Part shown: piece after piece, positions 17,167-28,340 of the stretch
How the letters are laid out: every line of letters starts with the position of its first letter
Position numbering within the stretch: position 1 is the stretch's first letter
Source: Nitratireductor sp.
Lineage (GTDB): Bacteria > Pseudomonadota > Alphaproteobacteria > Rhizobiales > Rhizobiaceae
Length of the DNA stretch: 64,000 bases
Assembly (NCBI RefSeq): GCF_017794765.1
Contig: NZ_CP051236.1
Location: 2,297,111 to 2,361,110, forward strand
Reading direction: 5' to 3'
Made by a program: the position numbers and the translations under genes
Notes under the pieces: generated by a model
Seen by the model: only the letters and a program-made list of their open reading frames with translations
The model's database searches: none
What the model was told of the DNA's origin: nothing

Positions 17167-18114
17167 TCAGACAGGTCGCGGGGCGGGCACCCGCGCGAGC
17201 GCCGCATCGAAGGCGCTATTATCGAATTCGGGCGCTGCCGAGGCGGAGCCAACAGCAAGTCCAGAGGCGGCCACGCCTTCGCGTGCGGCCTCCTGAATGG
17301 ACAGGCCACGGATCAGGGCTGCAACGGTTGCACCAGCCAGCGCGTCGCCGGCGCCGGTCACATCTACGAGGGCATCCAGCTGTGGCGGTTCGATCTGCCA
17401 CTGGTTTTCGGGCGTGAATACCGTCACGGCGGCGCTGCCCTCGGTGATGACGGCGGCGCGCAGGCCGAGATCACGCAGCGCTTGCACCGCCAGCGGGATC
17501 GAAGCTGCGGACTGAAGCCCGGCAAGACTGCGCGCCTCACGCGCATTCATGAAAAGCACGGAGAGTCCGGAAAAAACGGGTATCAGCCGCCTGGCCTTTG
17601 CTGGTGAGACGGCGATCGCGTAAAGAGGCGCGGCTCCGCGGATAGATGCGAGCTGCGCCAGTGCCTCCAGGGGCAGGTTGGCATCGCAGAGTATGGCATC
17701 GGACCCAGCAGCAGCGTCCCGCGTTTTCGAGCGGCTCATCTGCTTGGCGAACGCAACATCATAAAGTGCCATATCCGCAAGACCGGTGATAAGCTCGCCG
17801 TCATGATCAAGAATAGCAGTGTAGCTTGGTGTCACCCGGTCGAGAAAGGTCGCCGAGAGATCTTCGAAACCGGCTTCCTCCACCGCGCGCGCCACGGCTT
17901 CGCCCGCTGCATCCCCGCCCCGCAGTGAAAGGAGCGATACGGACACACCGCGCCGGGTAGCCATGCACGCAGCATTGAAAATTCCTCCGCCGACCTCTTC
18001 GCGCATGCGTCCGGGGTTGGAAGTGGCGGGAATGTGTGCCGCATCGAGACGTCCGCGACGGTCCATGTGGGCGCCGCCGACAGCAAAGAGTCGAGGTGGG
18101 CTGGTCACGTTCAT
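17167..18114 (-). CDS. psuK: Pseudouridine kinase (PfkB family)
   Basis: A 315-residue ribokinase-superfamily sugar/nucleoside kinase. PfkB hallmarks are the N-terminal VGGGIFNAACMATRRG glycine motif and the C-terminal DVTGAGDALAGATVAAL with the catalytic Asp. Placement immediately upstream of psuG identifies pseudouridine as the likely substrate, producing the phosphate that PsuG cleaves. Divergent from recA, with about 235 bases between the starts. Kinase identity strong; specificity from context. Confidence 0.88.
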   Translation of the reverse strand: MNVTSPPRLFAVGGAHMDRRGRLDAAHIPATSNPGRMREEVGGGIFNAACMATRRGVSVSLLSLRGGDAAGEAVARAVEEAGFEDLSATFLDRVTPSYTAILDHDGELITGLADMALYDVAFAKQMSRSKTRDAAAGSDAILCDANLPLEALAQLASIRGAAPLYAIAVSPAKARRLIPVFSGLSVLFMNAREARSLAGLQSAASIPLAVQALRDLGLRAAVITEGSAAVTVFTPENQWQIEPPQLDALVDVTGAGDALAGATVAALIRGLSIQEAAREGVAASGLAVGSASAAPEFDNSAFDAALARVPAPRPV

Positions 18115-18210
18115 CGGGCCGCTTCCCGAATCGCCTGGCGCGGTGATATCCCCCCGCTCTCTGCCCGGGCATCTGAGCCCCGAGAGCGGGCACAGATTGT
18201 GAATTCAGGC

Positions 18211-18225
18211 GTACAAAAATAGAAC
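18211..18225. promoter_or_regulatory. Candidate LexA half-site pair (distal) upstream of recA
   Basis: GTAC-N7-GAAC, one mismatch from the alphaproteobacterial LexA box GAAC-N7-GAAC. It lies inside the first copy of a 16-base direct repeat, about 125 bases before the recA start. Confidence 0.4.
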
Positions 18226-18284
18226 AAAATGCATTTATGCTGTTTTTTCAATGCTCTACTGCCTATTGCAAAAATAGAACAAAA
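18214..18284. repeat. 16-base direct repeat upstream of recA
   Basis: The sequence CAAAAATAGAACAAAA occurs identically at 18214-18229 and 18269-18284, starts 55 bases apart, in the psuK-recA spacer. Each copy contains a GAAC half-site of the LexA type. Confidence 0.85.
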
Positions 18285-18291
18285 AGGGTAC
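18277..18291 (+). promoter_or_regulatory. Candidate LexA (SOS) box at the recA promoter
   Basis: GAAC-AAAAAGG-GTAC, one mismatch from GAAC-N7-GAAC. A possible -35 (TTGCAA, 18266-18271) and a weak -10 (TACAGA, 18289-18294) overlap it with 17-base spacing, the geometry expected for repression by LexA. Confidence 0.55.
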
Positions 18292-18350
18292 AGATGGCTA
18301 TCGCGGATTTGGCGGAACCGCCTCCATTGACCTCGAAGGGGTGTTGTATC

Positions 18351-19454
18351 ATGGCTCAGAATTCATTGCGGCTTGTAGAGGATAATTCGGTGGACAAAAC
18401 CAAGGCTCTGGATGCGGCGCTATCGCAGATCGAACGTGCCTTCGGCAAGGGATCGATCATGCGGCTTGGCGCCAATGATCAGGTGGTCGAGATCGAGACC
18501 ATCTCCACCGGGTCGCTGGGCCTCGATATTGCCCTGGGCATCGGCGGGCTGCCGCGCGGCCGCATTGTCGAGATTTACGGTCCTGAAAGCTCAGGCAAGA
18601 CGACCTTGGCGCTTCACACGGTTGCCGAGGCCCAGAAGAAGGGCGGGATTTGCGGCTTCATCGATGCCGAGCATGCACTCGATCCTGTCTATGCCCGCAA
18701 GCTGGGCGTCGATCTCGAGAATCTCCTGATCTCTCAGCCCGACACGGGTGAGCAGGCGCTTGAGATCTGCGACACACTCGTGCGCTCCGGTGCGCTGGAT
18801 GTGATTGTGGTCGATTCGGTTGCCGCGCTTACGCCGCGCGCCGAAATCGAAGGTGAGATGGGCGATTCCCTGCCGGGCATGCAGGCCCGTCTCATGAGCC
18901 AGGCGCTGCGCAAACTTACCGCCTCCATCTCCCGGTCGAAGACCATGGTGATCTTCATCAATCAGATCCGCATGAAGATCGGTGTGATGTTCGGTTCTCC
19001 CGAGACGACCACGGGCGGCAATGCGCTAAAATTCTATTCCTCGGTGCGCCTCGACATTCGTCGTATCGGTTCCGTCAAGGATCGTGACGAAACGGTGGGC
19101 AACCAGACCCGCATCAAGGTCGTGAAGAACAAGATGGCGCCGCCCTTCAAGCAGGTTGAGTTCGACATCATGTATGGTGAGGGCGTGTCCAAGACGGGCG
19201 AACTGATCGATCTCGGCGTGAAGGCCGGCATCGTTGAAAAATCAGGTGCCTGGTTTTCCTACAACTCCCAGCGTCTGGGGCAGGGGCGCGAGAACGCCAA
19301 GCAGTTCCTGCGCGACAATCCCGAGGCAGCGCAGGAGATCGAACTGGCGTTGCGTCAGAATGCAGGCCTGATTGCCGAGAAATTCCTCGATGATACGGGG
19401 CCGGGCGACCAGGATGGTGGGGACGCTGAGGACGCTCAGGACGCTCAGGAATAG
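18351..19454 (+). CDS. recA: Recombinase RecA
   Basis: A 367-residue DNA-dependent ATPase for homologous recombination and SOS induction. Walker A is GPESSGKTT, the Walker B region is [12 protein letters not shown], and the L2-loop segment [17 protein letters not shown] is intact. The C-terminus is acidic with a short ED-AQD repetitive tail. Start chosen at 18351 ([10 protein letters not shown]) with AAGGGG upstream; an in-frame extension to 18237 would run through the promoter. A terminator follows, then alaS, the usual Rhizobiales order. Confidence 0.98.
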   Translation: MAQNSLRLVEDNSVDKTKALDAALSQIERAFGKGSIMRLGANDQVVEIETISTGSLGLDIALGIGGLPRGRIVEIYGPESSGKTTLALHTVAEAQKKGGICGFIDAEHALDPVYARKLGVDLENLLISQPDTGEQALEICDTLVRSGALDVIVVDSVAALTPRAEIEGEMGDSLPGMQARLMSQALRKLTASISRSKTMVIFINQIRMKIGVMFGSPETTTGGNALKFYSSVRLDIRRIGSVKDRDETVGNQTRIKVVKNKMAPPFKQVEFDIMYGEGVSKTGELIDLGVKAGIVEKSGAWFSYNSQRLGQGRENAKQFLRDNPEAAQEIELALRQNAGLIAEKFLDDTGPGDQDGGDAEDAQDAQE

Positions 19455-19519
19455 GGCTCTCACTCTCGCGGGTTCGGTCAGCGCTGGGGAGCCGGCCTGA
19501 TCCAATCCGGTGACATCAG

Positions 19520-19549
19520 AACACCGCCAGCTGCTGGCGGTGTTTTTTT
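19520..19549 (+). terminator. Intrinsic terminator of recA
   Basis: Perfect 11-base-pair stem AACACCGCCAG / CTGGCGGTGTT with a CTG loop, followed by a run of T residues. Confidence 0.93.
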
Positions 19550-19675
19550 ATGCCGGCTTAACCTGCCTGTATGATCGTATCCTGACGGGATTTCTGGACA
19601 GGCCCGGACGCTGACGTTAAAAGGCGGGCTTCTGTTCCCCGCTTGTCTGGGCGGGCTTCTCGCAAAGGCTGAATC

Positions 19676-22333
<2,658 letters not shown>

Positions 22334-22364
22334 GCGCAACGCCCGGGACGGAAGATCGACTATG

Positions 22365-22392
22365 CGCGGGCTCATAGAGGCCCGCGTTTTTT
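22365..22392 (+). terminator. Intrinsic terminator of alaS
   Basis: Seven-base-pair stem CGCGGGC / GCCCGCG with an 8-base loop, then six T residues, 31 bases after the alaS stop. Confidence 0.88.
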
Positions 22393-22403
22393 CTTGCCAA
22401 ACG

Positions 22404-22428
22404 AAAAAGCCGCGGTCGAAACCGCGGC
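22404..22428 (-). terminator. Intrinsic terminator of icd
   Basis: On the minus strand, stem GCCGCGGT / ACCGCGGC with a 4-base loop followed by five T residues, 33 bases beyond the icd stop. It lies back-to-back with the alaS terminator. Confidence 0.85.
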
Positions 22429-22460
22429 CTGATCATCTGCTATGCGTAAGGAGTGGGGGC

Positions 22461-23672
22461 CTATCCCATTGCCTTCTGCAGGTTTTCGTCGATCTTGTCG
22501 AGGAAACCGGTGGTGGAAAGCCACGGCTGATCGGGGCCGATGAGCAGTGCCAGATCCTTGGTCATGTGGCCGGATTCCACCGTGTCGATGCAGACCTTTT
22601 CCAGCGTCTGGGCAAAGTTCGCCAGTTCCTTGTTGTTGTCCAGCTTGGCGCGGTGGGCGAGGCCACGGGTCCAGGCGAAGATCGAGGCGATGGAGTTGGT
22701 CGAGGTTTCCTCGCCCTTCTGGTGCTGGCGGTAGTGGCGTGTCACCGTGCCGTGTGCGGCTTCCGCTTCCACGGTCTTGCCATCCGGCGTCATCAGCACC
22801 GAGGTCATCAGGCCAAGGGAGCCAAAACCCTGCGCCACCGTGTCGGACTGCACGTCGCCGTCATAGTTCTTACAGGCCCAGACATAACCGCCCGACCATT
22901 TGAGCGCCGAGGCGACCATGTCGTCGATCAGACGGTGCTCATAGGTGATCTTGGCTTCCTTGAACTTTTGCTCGAATTCGGTCTCGTAGATCTCCTGGAA
23001 GATGTCCTTGAAGCGCCCGTCATAGGCTTTCATGATCGTGTTCTTGGTGGAGAGGTAGCACGGCACCTTGCGCATCAGCGCGTAGTTCATCGAAGCGCGG
23101 GCAAAATCGCGGATGGAATCGTCGAGATTGTACATGGCCATGGCCACGCCGGAGGAGGGGGCGTCGAACACTTCGTGCTCGATGGTCTCGCCATCCTCGC
23201 CGACGAACTTGATCGTGAGCTTGCCCTTGCCAGGGAATTTGAAGTCGGTGGCGCGGTACTGGTCACCAAAGGCGTGGCGGCCCACGATGATCGGCTGCGT
23301 CCAGCCGGGAACCAGGCGCGGAACGTTTTTCATGATGATCGGCTCGCGGAAGATCACGCCGCCGAGAATATTGCGGATCGTGCCGTTGGGGGAGCGATAC
23401 ATGCGCTTCAGGCCGAATTCCTCGACGCGCGCCTCATCCGGCGTGATGGTGGCGCATTTCACGCCAACGCCATATTTTTTGATCGCTTCGGCAGCATCGA
23501 CGGTGATCTGGTCGTCGGTCGCGTCACGCGCCTCGATGCCGAGATCGTAATACTTCAGATCGATGTCGAGATAGGGGTGGATCAGCTTTTCCTTGATGAA
23601 CTGCCAGATGATCCGTGTCATCTCATCGCCGTCGAGCTCGACGACCGGATTGTCCACCTTGATCTTACCCAT
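22461..23672 (-). CDS. icd: Isocitrate dehydrogenase, NADP-dependent (eukaryotic-like type)
   Basis: A 403-residue TCA-cycle enzyme oxidising isocitrate to 2-oxoglutarate with NADP+. It belongs to the subfamily II homodimer typical of Rhizobiales ([21 protein letters not shown] start; substrate motif [30 protein letters not shown]). The start at 23672 follows GCGGAG by six bases; upstream in-frame sequence is not coding. Faces alaS with back-to-back terminators between them. Confidence 0.96.
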   Translation of the reverse strand: MGKIKVDNPVVELDGDEMTRIIWQFIKEKLIHPYLDIDLKYYDLGIEARDATDDQITVDAAEAIKKYGVGVKCATITPDEARVEEFGLKRMYRSPNGTIRNILGGVIFREPIIMKNVPRLVPGWTQPIIVGRHAFGDQYRATDFKFPGKGKLTIKFVGEDGETIEHEVFDAPSSGVAMAMYNLDDSIRDFARASMNYALMRKVPCYLSTKNTIMKAYDGRFKDIFQEIYETEFEQKFKEAKITYEHRLIDDMVASALKWSGGYVWACKNYDGDVQSDTVAQGFGSLGLMTSVLMTPDGKTVEAEAAHGTVTRHYRQHQKGEETSTNSIASIFAWTRGLAHRAKLDNNKELANFAQTLEKVCIDTVESGHMTKDLALLIGPDQPWLSTTGFLDKIDENLQKAMG

Positions 23673-23790
23673 GAAAAAGCTCCGCAATTGTGGTTTGAAA
23701 GGCGCAGAGAGGAACTCCCCCCGCGAAAGGTCGGCTGCCCTATAGCATTCCTGATGAGAACCGCAAAGAAGCCACCCGGCATTTTGTCGC

Positions 23791-23818
23791 TTGACACCGT
23801 GTAGATACACTATACTGT
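23791..23818 (+). promoter_or_regulatory. Promoter of the MarR regulator with embedded palindrome
   Basis: TTGACA (23791-23796) and TACTGT (23813-23818, 16-base spacing) or TATACT (23811-23816, 14-base spacing) bracket the near-palindrome GTGTAGATACAC (23799-23810). The start codon at 23826 lies 7-10 bases beyond the -10 and no ribosome site is present, suggesting a leaderless mRNA. The same 12-mer recurs before the fabF-like gene. Confidence 0.65.
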
Positions 23819-23825
23819 CCGCCCG

Positions 23826-24242
23826 ATGGATTATGTGGCCGATGATTGTCTTTTGATGAACACTGTGATGGCGGCGCGCTCGATGACGCGCCGCTATGAT
23901 GAACAGTTACGTCCCTTCGGCGTTTCGGTGGTGCAATTCGCCATCCTCGCCACCCTTGCAAGGCAGTTCGACGAACCCGTCAGCCGCACCGCAGAACGGG
24001 TGGCGACCGATCGCACCACGCTTCTGCGCAATCTGGAACTTCTATTGAAGAAGGGTCTTGTTCGCGCTGTTCCCGCGACCAGGGGCAATGGACGCCGTTT
24101 CCTTCTGAGCGAACAGGGCCGCAGGCTGGTTACCGAGATCACCCCCCATTGGCAAATGGCACAGGCGGAGCTGCGTGAGCTACTCGCCGGTCACGACCAT
24201 CAGGACATGCTCGTCGCGCTTAAAAAACTGACATCGGGCTAA
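23826..24242 (+). CDS. MarR family transcriptional regulator
   Basis: A 138-residue winged-helix repressor. The segment from [19 protein letters not shown] through [31 protein letters not shown] is the MarR HTH, and the wing follows at [17 protein letters not shown]. It sits about 100 bases upstream of a FabF-like gene in the same direction. Identical palindromes precede both genes, so it very probably represses itself and the ketosynthase. Effector unknown. The ATG at 23826 gives the full fold; no Shine-Dalgarno sequence is visible. Confidence 0.88.
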   Translation: MDYVADDCLLMNTVMAARSMTRRYDEQLRPFGVSVVQFAILATLARQFDEPVSRTAERVATDRTTLLRNLELLLKKGLVRAVPATRGNGRRFLLSEQGRRLVTEITPHWQMAQAELRELLAGHDHQDMLVALKKLTSG

Positions 24243-24282
24243 GCCGCGTGAGGCAAGGCACGATATTTTTCCGCAATAAAAA

Positions 24283-24308
24283 GTGTAGATACACTGGTGT
24301 AATTACAC
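24283..24308 (+). promoter_or_regulatory. Tandem palindromic operators before the FabF-like gene
   Basis: GTGTAGATACAC (24283-24294), identical to the 12-mer in the marR promoter, is followed by the perfect palindrome GTGTAATTACAC (24297-24308). Centres are 14 bases apart. The predicted ligand is the upstream MarR protein. Confidence 0.7.
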
Positions 24309-24345
24309 GACTTATGAATGCGAAAGCTAAAGAGGAAAAAATGCA

Positions 24346-25620
24346 ATGGTCCACAAAGACCCGGTAGTGGTGACGGGGATGGGGGTGGTCAGCCCTTTGG
24401 GTGTCGGTGTTGAAACCAATTGGCGTCGCCTCCTTGAGGGGCGCAGCGGCATCGTTACCAATGATCGATTTGATGTTTCCGGCTTCTCCTGCACCATTGC
24501 TGGCCTTGTTCCGCCCAAGGAGACGGACATTCATGGATTTGACCCGCGCGAGTGGGTTGCCGCCAGGGACATCAGGAAAATGGACCGCTTCATCCAATAT
24601 GGCCTGGCGGCAACCGCCGAAGCGTTGGCGCAGGCCGTCTGGATGCCGGAGGATGAAGGCGCGCGCGCCAGAACCGCTATCATCATCGGCACGGGTGTCG
24701 GCGGTTCACCACTGATGGCGGAAGCGGTGAAGACGATTCTGACCCGGGGGCCGCGTCGCCTGTCGCCATTCACGGTCCCGGCCTTTCTGGCCAATCTCGC
24801 CGCCGGCTGGGTATCGATCCGCTACGGTTTCACTGGTCCCATCGGTGCGCCGGTCACCGCCTGCGCCGCGGCCGGGCAGGCCATTGGCGACGGCTTGCGG
24901 CTGATTTTGACAGGCGAGGCGGATGTGGTGGTGTGCGGCGGCGCGGAAGGGTCGGTAGACCCGATTTCCATAGGCGGTTTCGCCGCCTCCCGGGCTCTGT
25001 GCACCGCCTTCAACCATGCGCCGGAAGAGGCCTCACGTCCCTTTGACAGGGACCGCGCCGGCTTCGTTCTGGCCGAGGGCTCCGCCATTCTCGTTATCGA
25101 GCGGCTAAGTCATGCGCGCGCCCGTGGGGCAACGCCGCTGGCGGTTCTGGCCGGCTATGGCACCACTGCGGATGCCTATCATCTGACGGCCGGGCATCCT
25201 GACGGGCGCAGCGCGGCCGCGGCGATGCGCCAGGCGTTGTCCATGGCCGGCCTGGCCGCCGAAGACATCGATCACATCAACGCCCACAGCACCTCGACCG
25301 AGGTCGGCGATGCGGCGGAACTCGCGGCGATCAGCAGCGTCTTCGCAAGTCGGGAGAAGGCGCTCGCCATCGCCGCCACCAAGTCGTCCACCGGGCACCT
25401 TCTTGGTGCGGCGGGGGCGATCGAGGCGATCTTTTCGGTGATGGCACTGCGCGAAGGGGTGGTGCCCGCAACGCTGAACCTGAAAAACCCCGATGAAGCA
25501 GCGTCCCGTTTCGATATGGTGGCCGGAAAACCCAGCCACCGGAAACTCCGTCATGTTCTGTCGAACGCCTTCGGCTTCGGCGGCGTCAACGCATCGCTCA
25601 TATTCAGTCAGATCCCATAG
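24346..25620 (+). CDS. Beta-ketoacyl-ACP synthase II-like protein (FabF-like)
   Basis: A 424-residue condensing enzyme that elongates an acyl chain with malonyl-ACP. The thiolase-fold triad is complete: Cys173 in VTACAAAGQ, His314 in INAHSTST and His351 in KSSTGHLLGAAG (Lys346). The C-terminal FGFGGVNASLIF is typical. It is isolated from acpP/fabG-type genes and sits behind a MarR regulator with palindromic operators, so it is more likely a regulated accessory ketosynthase than housekeeping FabF. Start ATG 24346 with AAGAGGAAAA upstream. The 3' end overlaps the broken RHH gene by 17 bases. Confidence 0.9.
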   Translation: MVHKDPVVVTGMGVVSPLGVGVETNWRRLLEGRSGIVTNDRFDVSGFSCTIAGLVPPKETDIHGFDPREWVAARDIRKMDRFIQYGLAATAEALAQAVWMPEDEGARARTAIIIGTGVGGSPLMAEAVKTILTRGPRRLSPFTVPAFLANLAAGWVSIRYGFTGPIGAPVTACAAAGQAIGDGLRLILTGEADVVVCGGAEGSVDPISIGGFAASRALCTAFNHAPEEASRPFDRDRAGFVLAEGSAILVIERLSHARARGATPLAVLAGYGTTADAYHLTAGHPDGRSAAAAMRQALSMAGLAAEDIDHINAHSTSTEVGDAAELAAISSVFASREKALAIAATKSSTGHLLGAAGAIEAIFSVMALREGVVPATLNLKNPDEAASRFDMVAGKPSHRKLRHVLSNAFGFGGVNASLIFSQIP

Positions 25621-26016
25621 TCGGGCTGCCATCCGGTATCTGAAATGCGCTTCCCACCATTGTCCTGCCGCGCAGGTGTGCTTCCTCGAGCGCCAGCACG
25701 GAGACTGCGTCCAGCGACCGGATGGAGACCGTCCGGCCACCGGTTATGTCGCCTGTGAGCTGCAGGGCAAGGAAGCGCCCGCAGCATACGCCCAGGAAGG
25801 AGGTGAAACTATCGAGATCGTGGCCTTCATCCGGGAACTCCTGGTAAAGCCAGTCCAGAAGACCGCTGACGGTCAATCCAGCGCGCACCGATATTCTCCA
25901 GAACGCGCCAGAAAAAAACGCTCCAGCCGAACGCTGGTGGCCACGCCATCCAGCGATAAGCAGCGGGTTTCATTTTCCCAAAGTGCCAGGTCGAAACCGG
26001 TAAACAGGTGGCACAT
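25604..26016 (-). pseudogene. Ribbon-helix-helix (RHH_4-type) protein gene broken by two frameshifts
   Basis: Reading from ATG 26016, MCHLFTGFDLALWENETR and the following ATSVRLERFF match the start of small RHH_4 domain proteins. The frame then ends early at 25873. Removing one T from the 7-T run (A run at 25912-25918) restores FFWRVLENIGAR; a second single-base change near 25880 joins LTVSGLLDWLYQEFPDEG and FTSFLGVCCGRFLAL, which complete the domain and stop at 25604. So the gene carries two one-base insertions, or the assembly has errors at a homopolymer and a GC repeat. Intact it would be about 136 residues, a probable DNA-binding protein. Confidence 0.7.
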
Positions 26017-26152
26017 GGTGTCTGCGCCTACGGAACCACATGCGGTCCGTTCCACACCGCGATGTGACGAAAGGTGAGACTTTGGTCCCAGGCGTGGTAT
26101 CTGCGGGTGAATTCGGTCTGTTTCTGGTGCAAATTCACTCAAAACCTTCTGT

Positions 26153-28291
26153 TTGGACTGTGTTGTGAGACCTGTCACCGACGCCACACCCCTGATCGCC
26201 GCCAACGCGGTGGCTTTCGATACCGAGACCACCGGGCTTGATGTTAAGGAAGCGCGTATCCTGCAGCTCGGCGGCATGGCGCTGGTGGACGGAGAGTTGC
26301 GGCCGGACGATACGTTTGAGACACTCGTTGACCCGGGCGTCCCCATCCCGCCGCGTTCCACCACCATTCATGGCATTACCGGGCAGATGCTGCGCACGGC
26401 ACCCGATTTTGCCGAGGCCTGGCCGCGCTTTGAGGCGTATCGGGGCGGTCGCCTTCTCGTTGGTTATGCGCTTGGCTTCGATCTGGCCGTTCTCGAGCGC
26501 GAGGCGCACAGGGCCGGTCTGCTCTGGCAGGCTCCAAGAACGCTCTGCGTGCGCATGCTTGCCGGTCTTGTCAATTCACACCTGCCCGATGCGTCCCTGG
26601 AGGCGATCGCCGCCTGGCTGGAGGTGGATACGTCCGGGCGCCACCGAGCGACCGCAGATGCGCGCATTGCGGGAGAAATCTTCATCGCGCTTGCGCCGCA
26701 TCTCGCAGAACGCGGCATTCGCACGGTCGCCGAGGCCGAGCGCGCCTCAAGCCTGCGCTCACAGGCCCTGCGCCAGCAGGCGGAAGCTGGGTGGAGCGAA
26801 CCTTTTCTGCGCCGCAGCGGCGCCGCTCGACATGCGCTTGAAGCCATCGATCCCTACGCTTTCCGCCATCGTGTACTGGAAGCGGCGACCCGTGAGCCCG
26901 TCGTGGCGCGTGACGACGTCACGGTGTTGGACGCTGCTCGCCTCATGGCAGAGCGCTGCATCAGTTCGCTTCTTCTTGCGGCGGATGGACGAGCGGCCGG
27001 CCACGTCGCCGACTATGCCATCGTTACCGAGCGGGATGTCCTGCGGGCAATTGCCGCCGGGGGCCGCGACACACTGGCCAAACCTGTGTCGGTCATTGCT
27101 TCAAAGCCGGTGATCTCGGTGGAGGACGATGCATTTTTCTATAAGGCGCTGGGCCTGATGAGCCGAAAGAGAATTCGGCATCTGGCGGTTTCGGATGACA
27201 GCGGAAACCTTGCCGGCGTGCTCTCTTCGCGTGATTTTCTGAAGTTCCGGGCAGGAGCCGCTGTCGATCTCCAGGCACGTATCGAAAATGCGCGAACACC
27301 CGCCGATCTCGCCGGCGCATGGTCGCGTACCGCCGTCATAGCTTCAGCGCTTCTCGATGAAGAGACCGACACGCGCGTTATCGCCGAAATCATTTCCGGT
27401 ATTCTGTGTTCCATCACCGCGAGCGCCTGCCATATGGCGCTGTGTGAAATGGAAGCAGAGGGGCGGGGCGCTCCACCGGTACCGTTCGCCGTGATGGTTC
27501 TGGGATCGGGTGGGCGCGGTGAAAGCCTGCTGGCTGCCGATCAGGACAATGCCATAATCTTTTCAAAGGGTGCACCCGATGGACCCGAAGACAGCTGGTT
27601 TGCTGCTTTTGCGGAAAAGTTCACCGACCATCTGCACACGGCAGCAATTCCTCTTTGCAAGGGCGGCGTGATGGCGCGCAATCCCGCCTGGCGCGGGTCA
27701 GCGGAAACCTGGCGCGAACGTATAGGTGGGTGGGTGTCAAAGGCGAGACCGCAGGACCTCCTCAATGTCGATATTTTCTACGATCTTCGGGCGGTTTACG
27801 GCGAAGAACGGCTGGTCACCGAGCTTGCGGCCCATGCATGGAAAAAGGGGGCGGAACGTGTTGAATTCGCCAAGCTCCTGGGTGAAAGCGTGCGCAATGT
27901 CGCCAATCCCTTCACGATTTTTGGTGGGTTTCGGCAGGACAATGGACGTTTGGATCTGAAACTCCACGGTCTGTTTCCGATCTCGGCACTCGCCCGCGCG
28001 CTCGCAATTCGCCATCATCTGCCGCATGCCTCCACACGCGCCCGGCTGGAAGCACTCGCCGATCTGCCTGCAATGCCACGCAGCGATCTGCTCGCGCTGC
28101 GCGATGCACACCGCTTCCTCCTGGCGCGTGTGCTGGAGCAGCAGGTGGAAGATATCGCTGCCGGCATACCGCTCTCCAACCGGATGGCTGTCGACCGGCT
28201 CGCTCCGTCGCGGCAGAAAACGCTGAAAGACGCGCTGAAGGCGGTCGCGATCATTCCCGAACTTGTCCGCAGCGCCATGTTCGCAAACTGA
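26153..28291 (+). CDS. DnaQ-like exonuclease - CBS pair - DUF294 nucleotidyltransferase fusion
   Basis: A 712-residue three-part protein. Residues 15-180 form a DEDD 3'-5' exonuclease (FDTETTGLD with D23/E25; VGYALGFDLAVLE; HRATADARIAGEI). Residues about 245-370 are two CBS motifs (ISSLLLAADGRAAGHV region and HLAVSDDSGNLAGVLSSRDF). Residues 440-700 are DUF294 with the nucleotidyltransferase signature GSGGRGES (451-458) and D463/D465, plus the DUF294 C-terminal domain. Start is TTG 26153 or GTG 26165. The substrate is unknown. DUF294 proteins resemble GlnD-type transferases and are often encoded beside dnaQ-like genes; here they are one chain. Confidence 0.85.
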   Translation: MDCVVRPVTDATPLIAANAVAFDTETTGLDVKEARILQLGGMALVDGELRPDDTFETLVDPGVPIPPRSTTIHGITGQMLRTAPDFAEAWPRFEAYRGGRLLVGYALGFDLAVLEREAHRAGLLWQAPRTLCVRMLAGLVNSHLPDASLEAIAAWLEVDTSGRHRATADARIAGEIFIALAPHLAERGIRTVAEAERASSLRSQALRQQAEAGWSEPFLRRSGAARHALEAIDPYAFRHRVLEAATREPVVARDDVTVLDAARLMAERCISSLLLAADGRAAGHVADYAIVTERDVLRAIAAGGRDTLAKPVSVIASKPVISVEDDAFFYKALGLMSRKRIRHLAVSDDSGNLAGVLSSRDFLKFRAGAAVDLQARIENARTPADLAGAWSRTAVIASALLDEETDTRVIAEIISGILCSITASACHMALCEMEAEGRGAPPVPFAVMVLGSGGRGESLLAADQDNAIIFSKGAPDGPEDSWFAAFAEKFTDHLHTAAIPLCKGGVMARNPAWRGSAETWRERIGGWVSKARPQDLLNVDIFYDLRAVYGEERLVTELAAHAWKKGAERVEFAKLLGESVRNVANPFTIFGGFRQDNGRLDLKLHGLFPISALARALAIRHHLPHASTRARLEALADLPAMPRSDLLALRDAHRFLLARVLEQQVEDIAAGIPLSNRMAVDRLAPSRQKTLKDALKAVAIIPELVRSAMFAN

Positions 28292-28340
28292 TCATTGCGT
28301 GCTTTACCGCAGCGCATGAAGCGGGTAACAGCAGCCCATC

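Noticed and set aside
24314-24367. A 17-codon ORF overlapping the FabF-like start as a possible leader peptide
   Set aside because: It has no ribosome site or codon pattern suggesting attenuation; likely chance.
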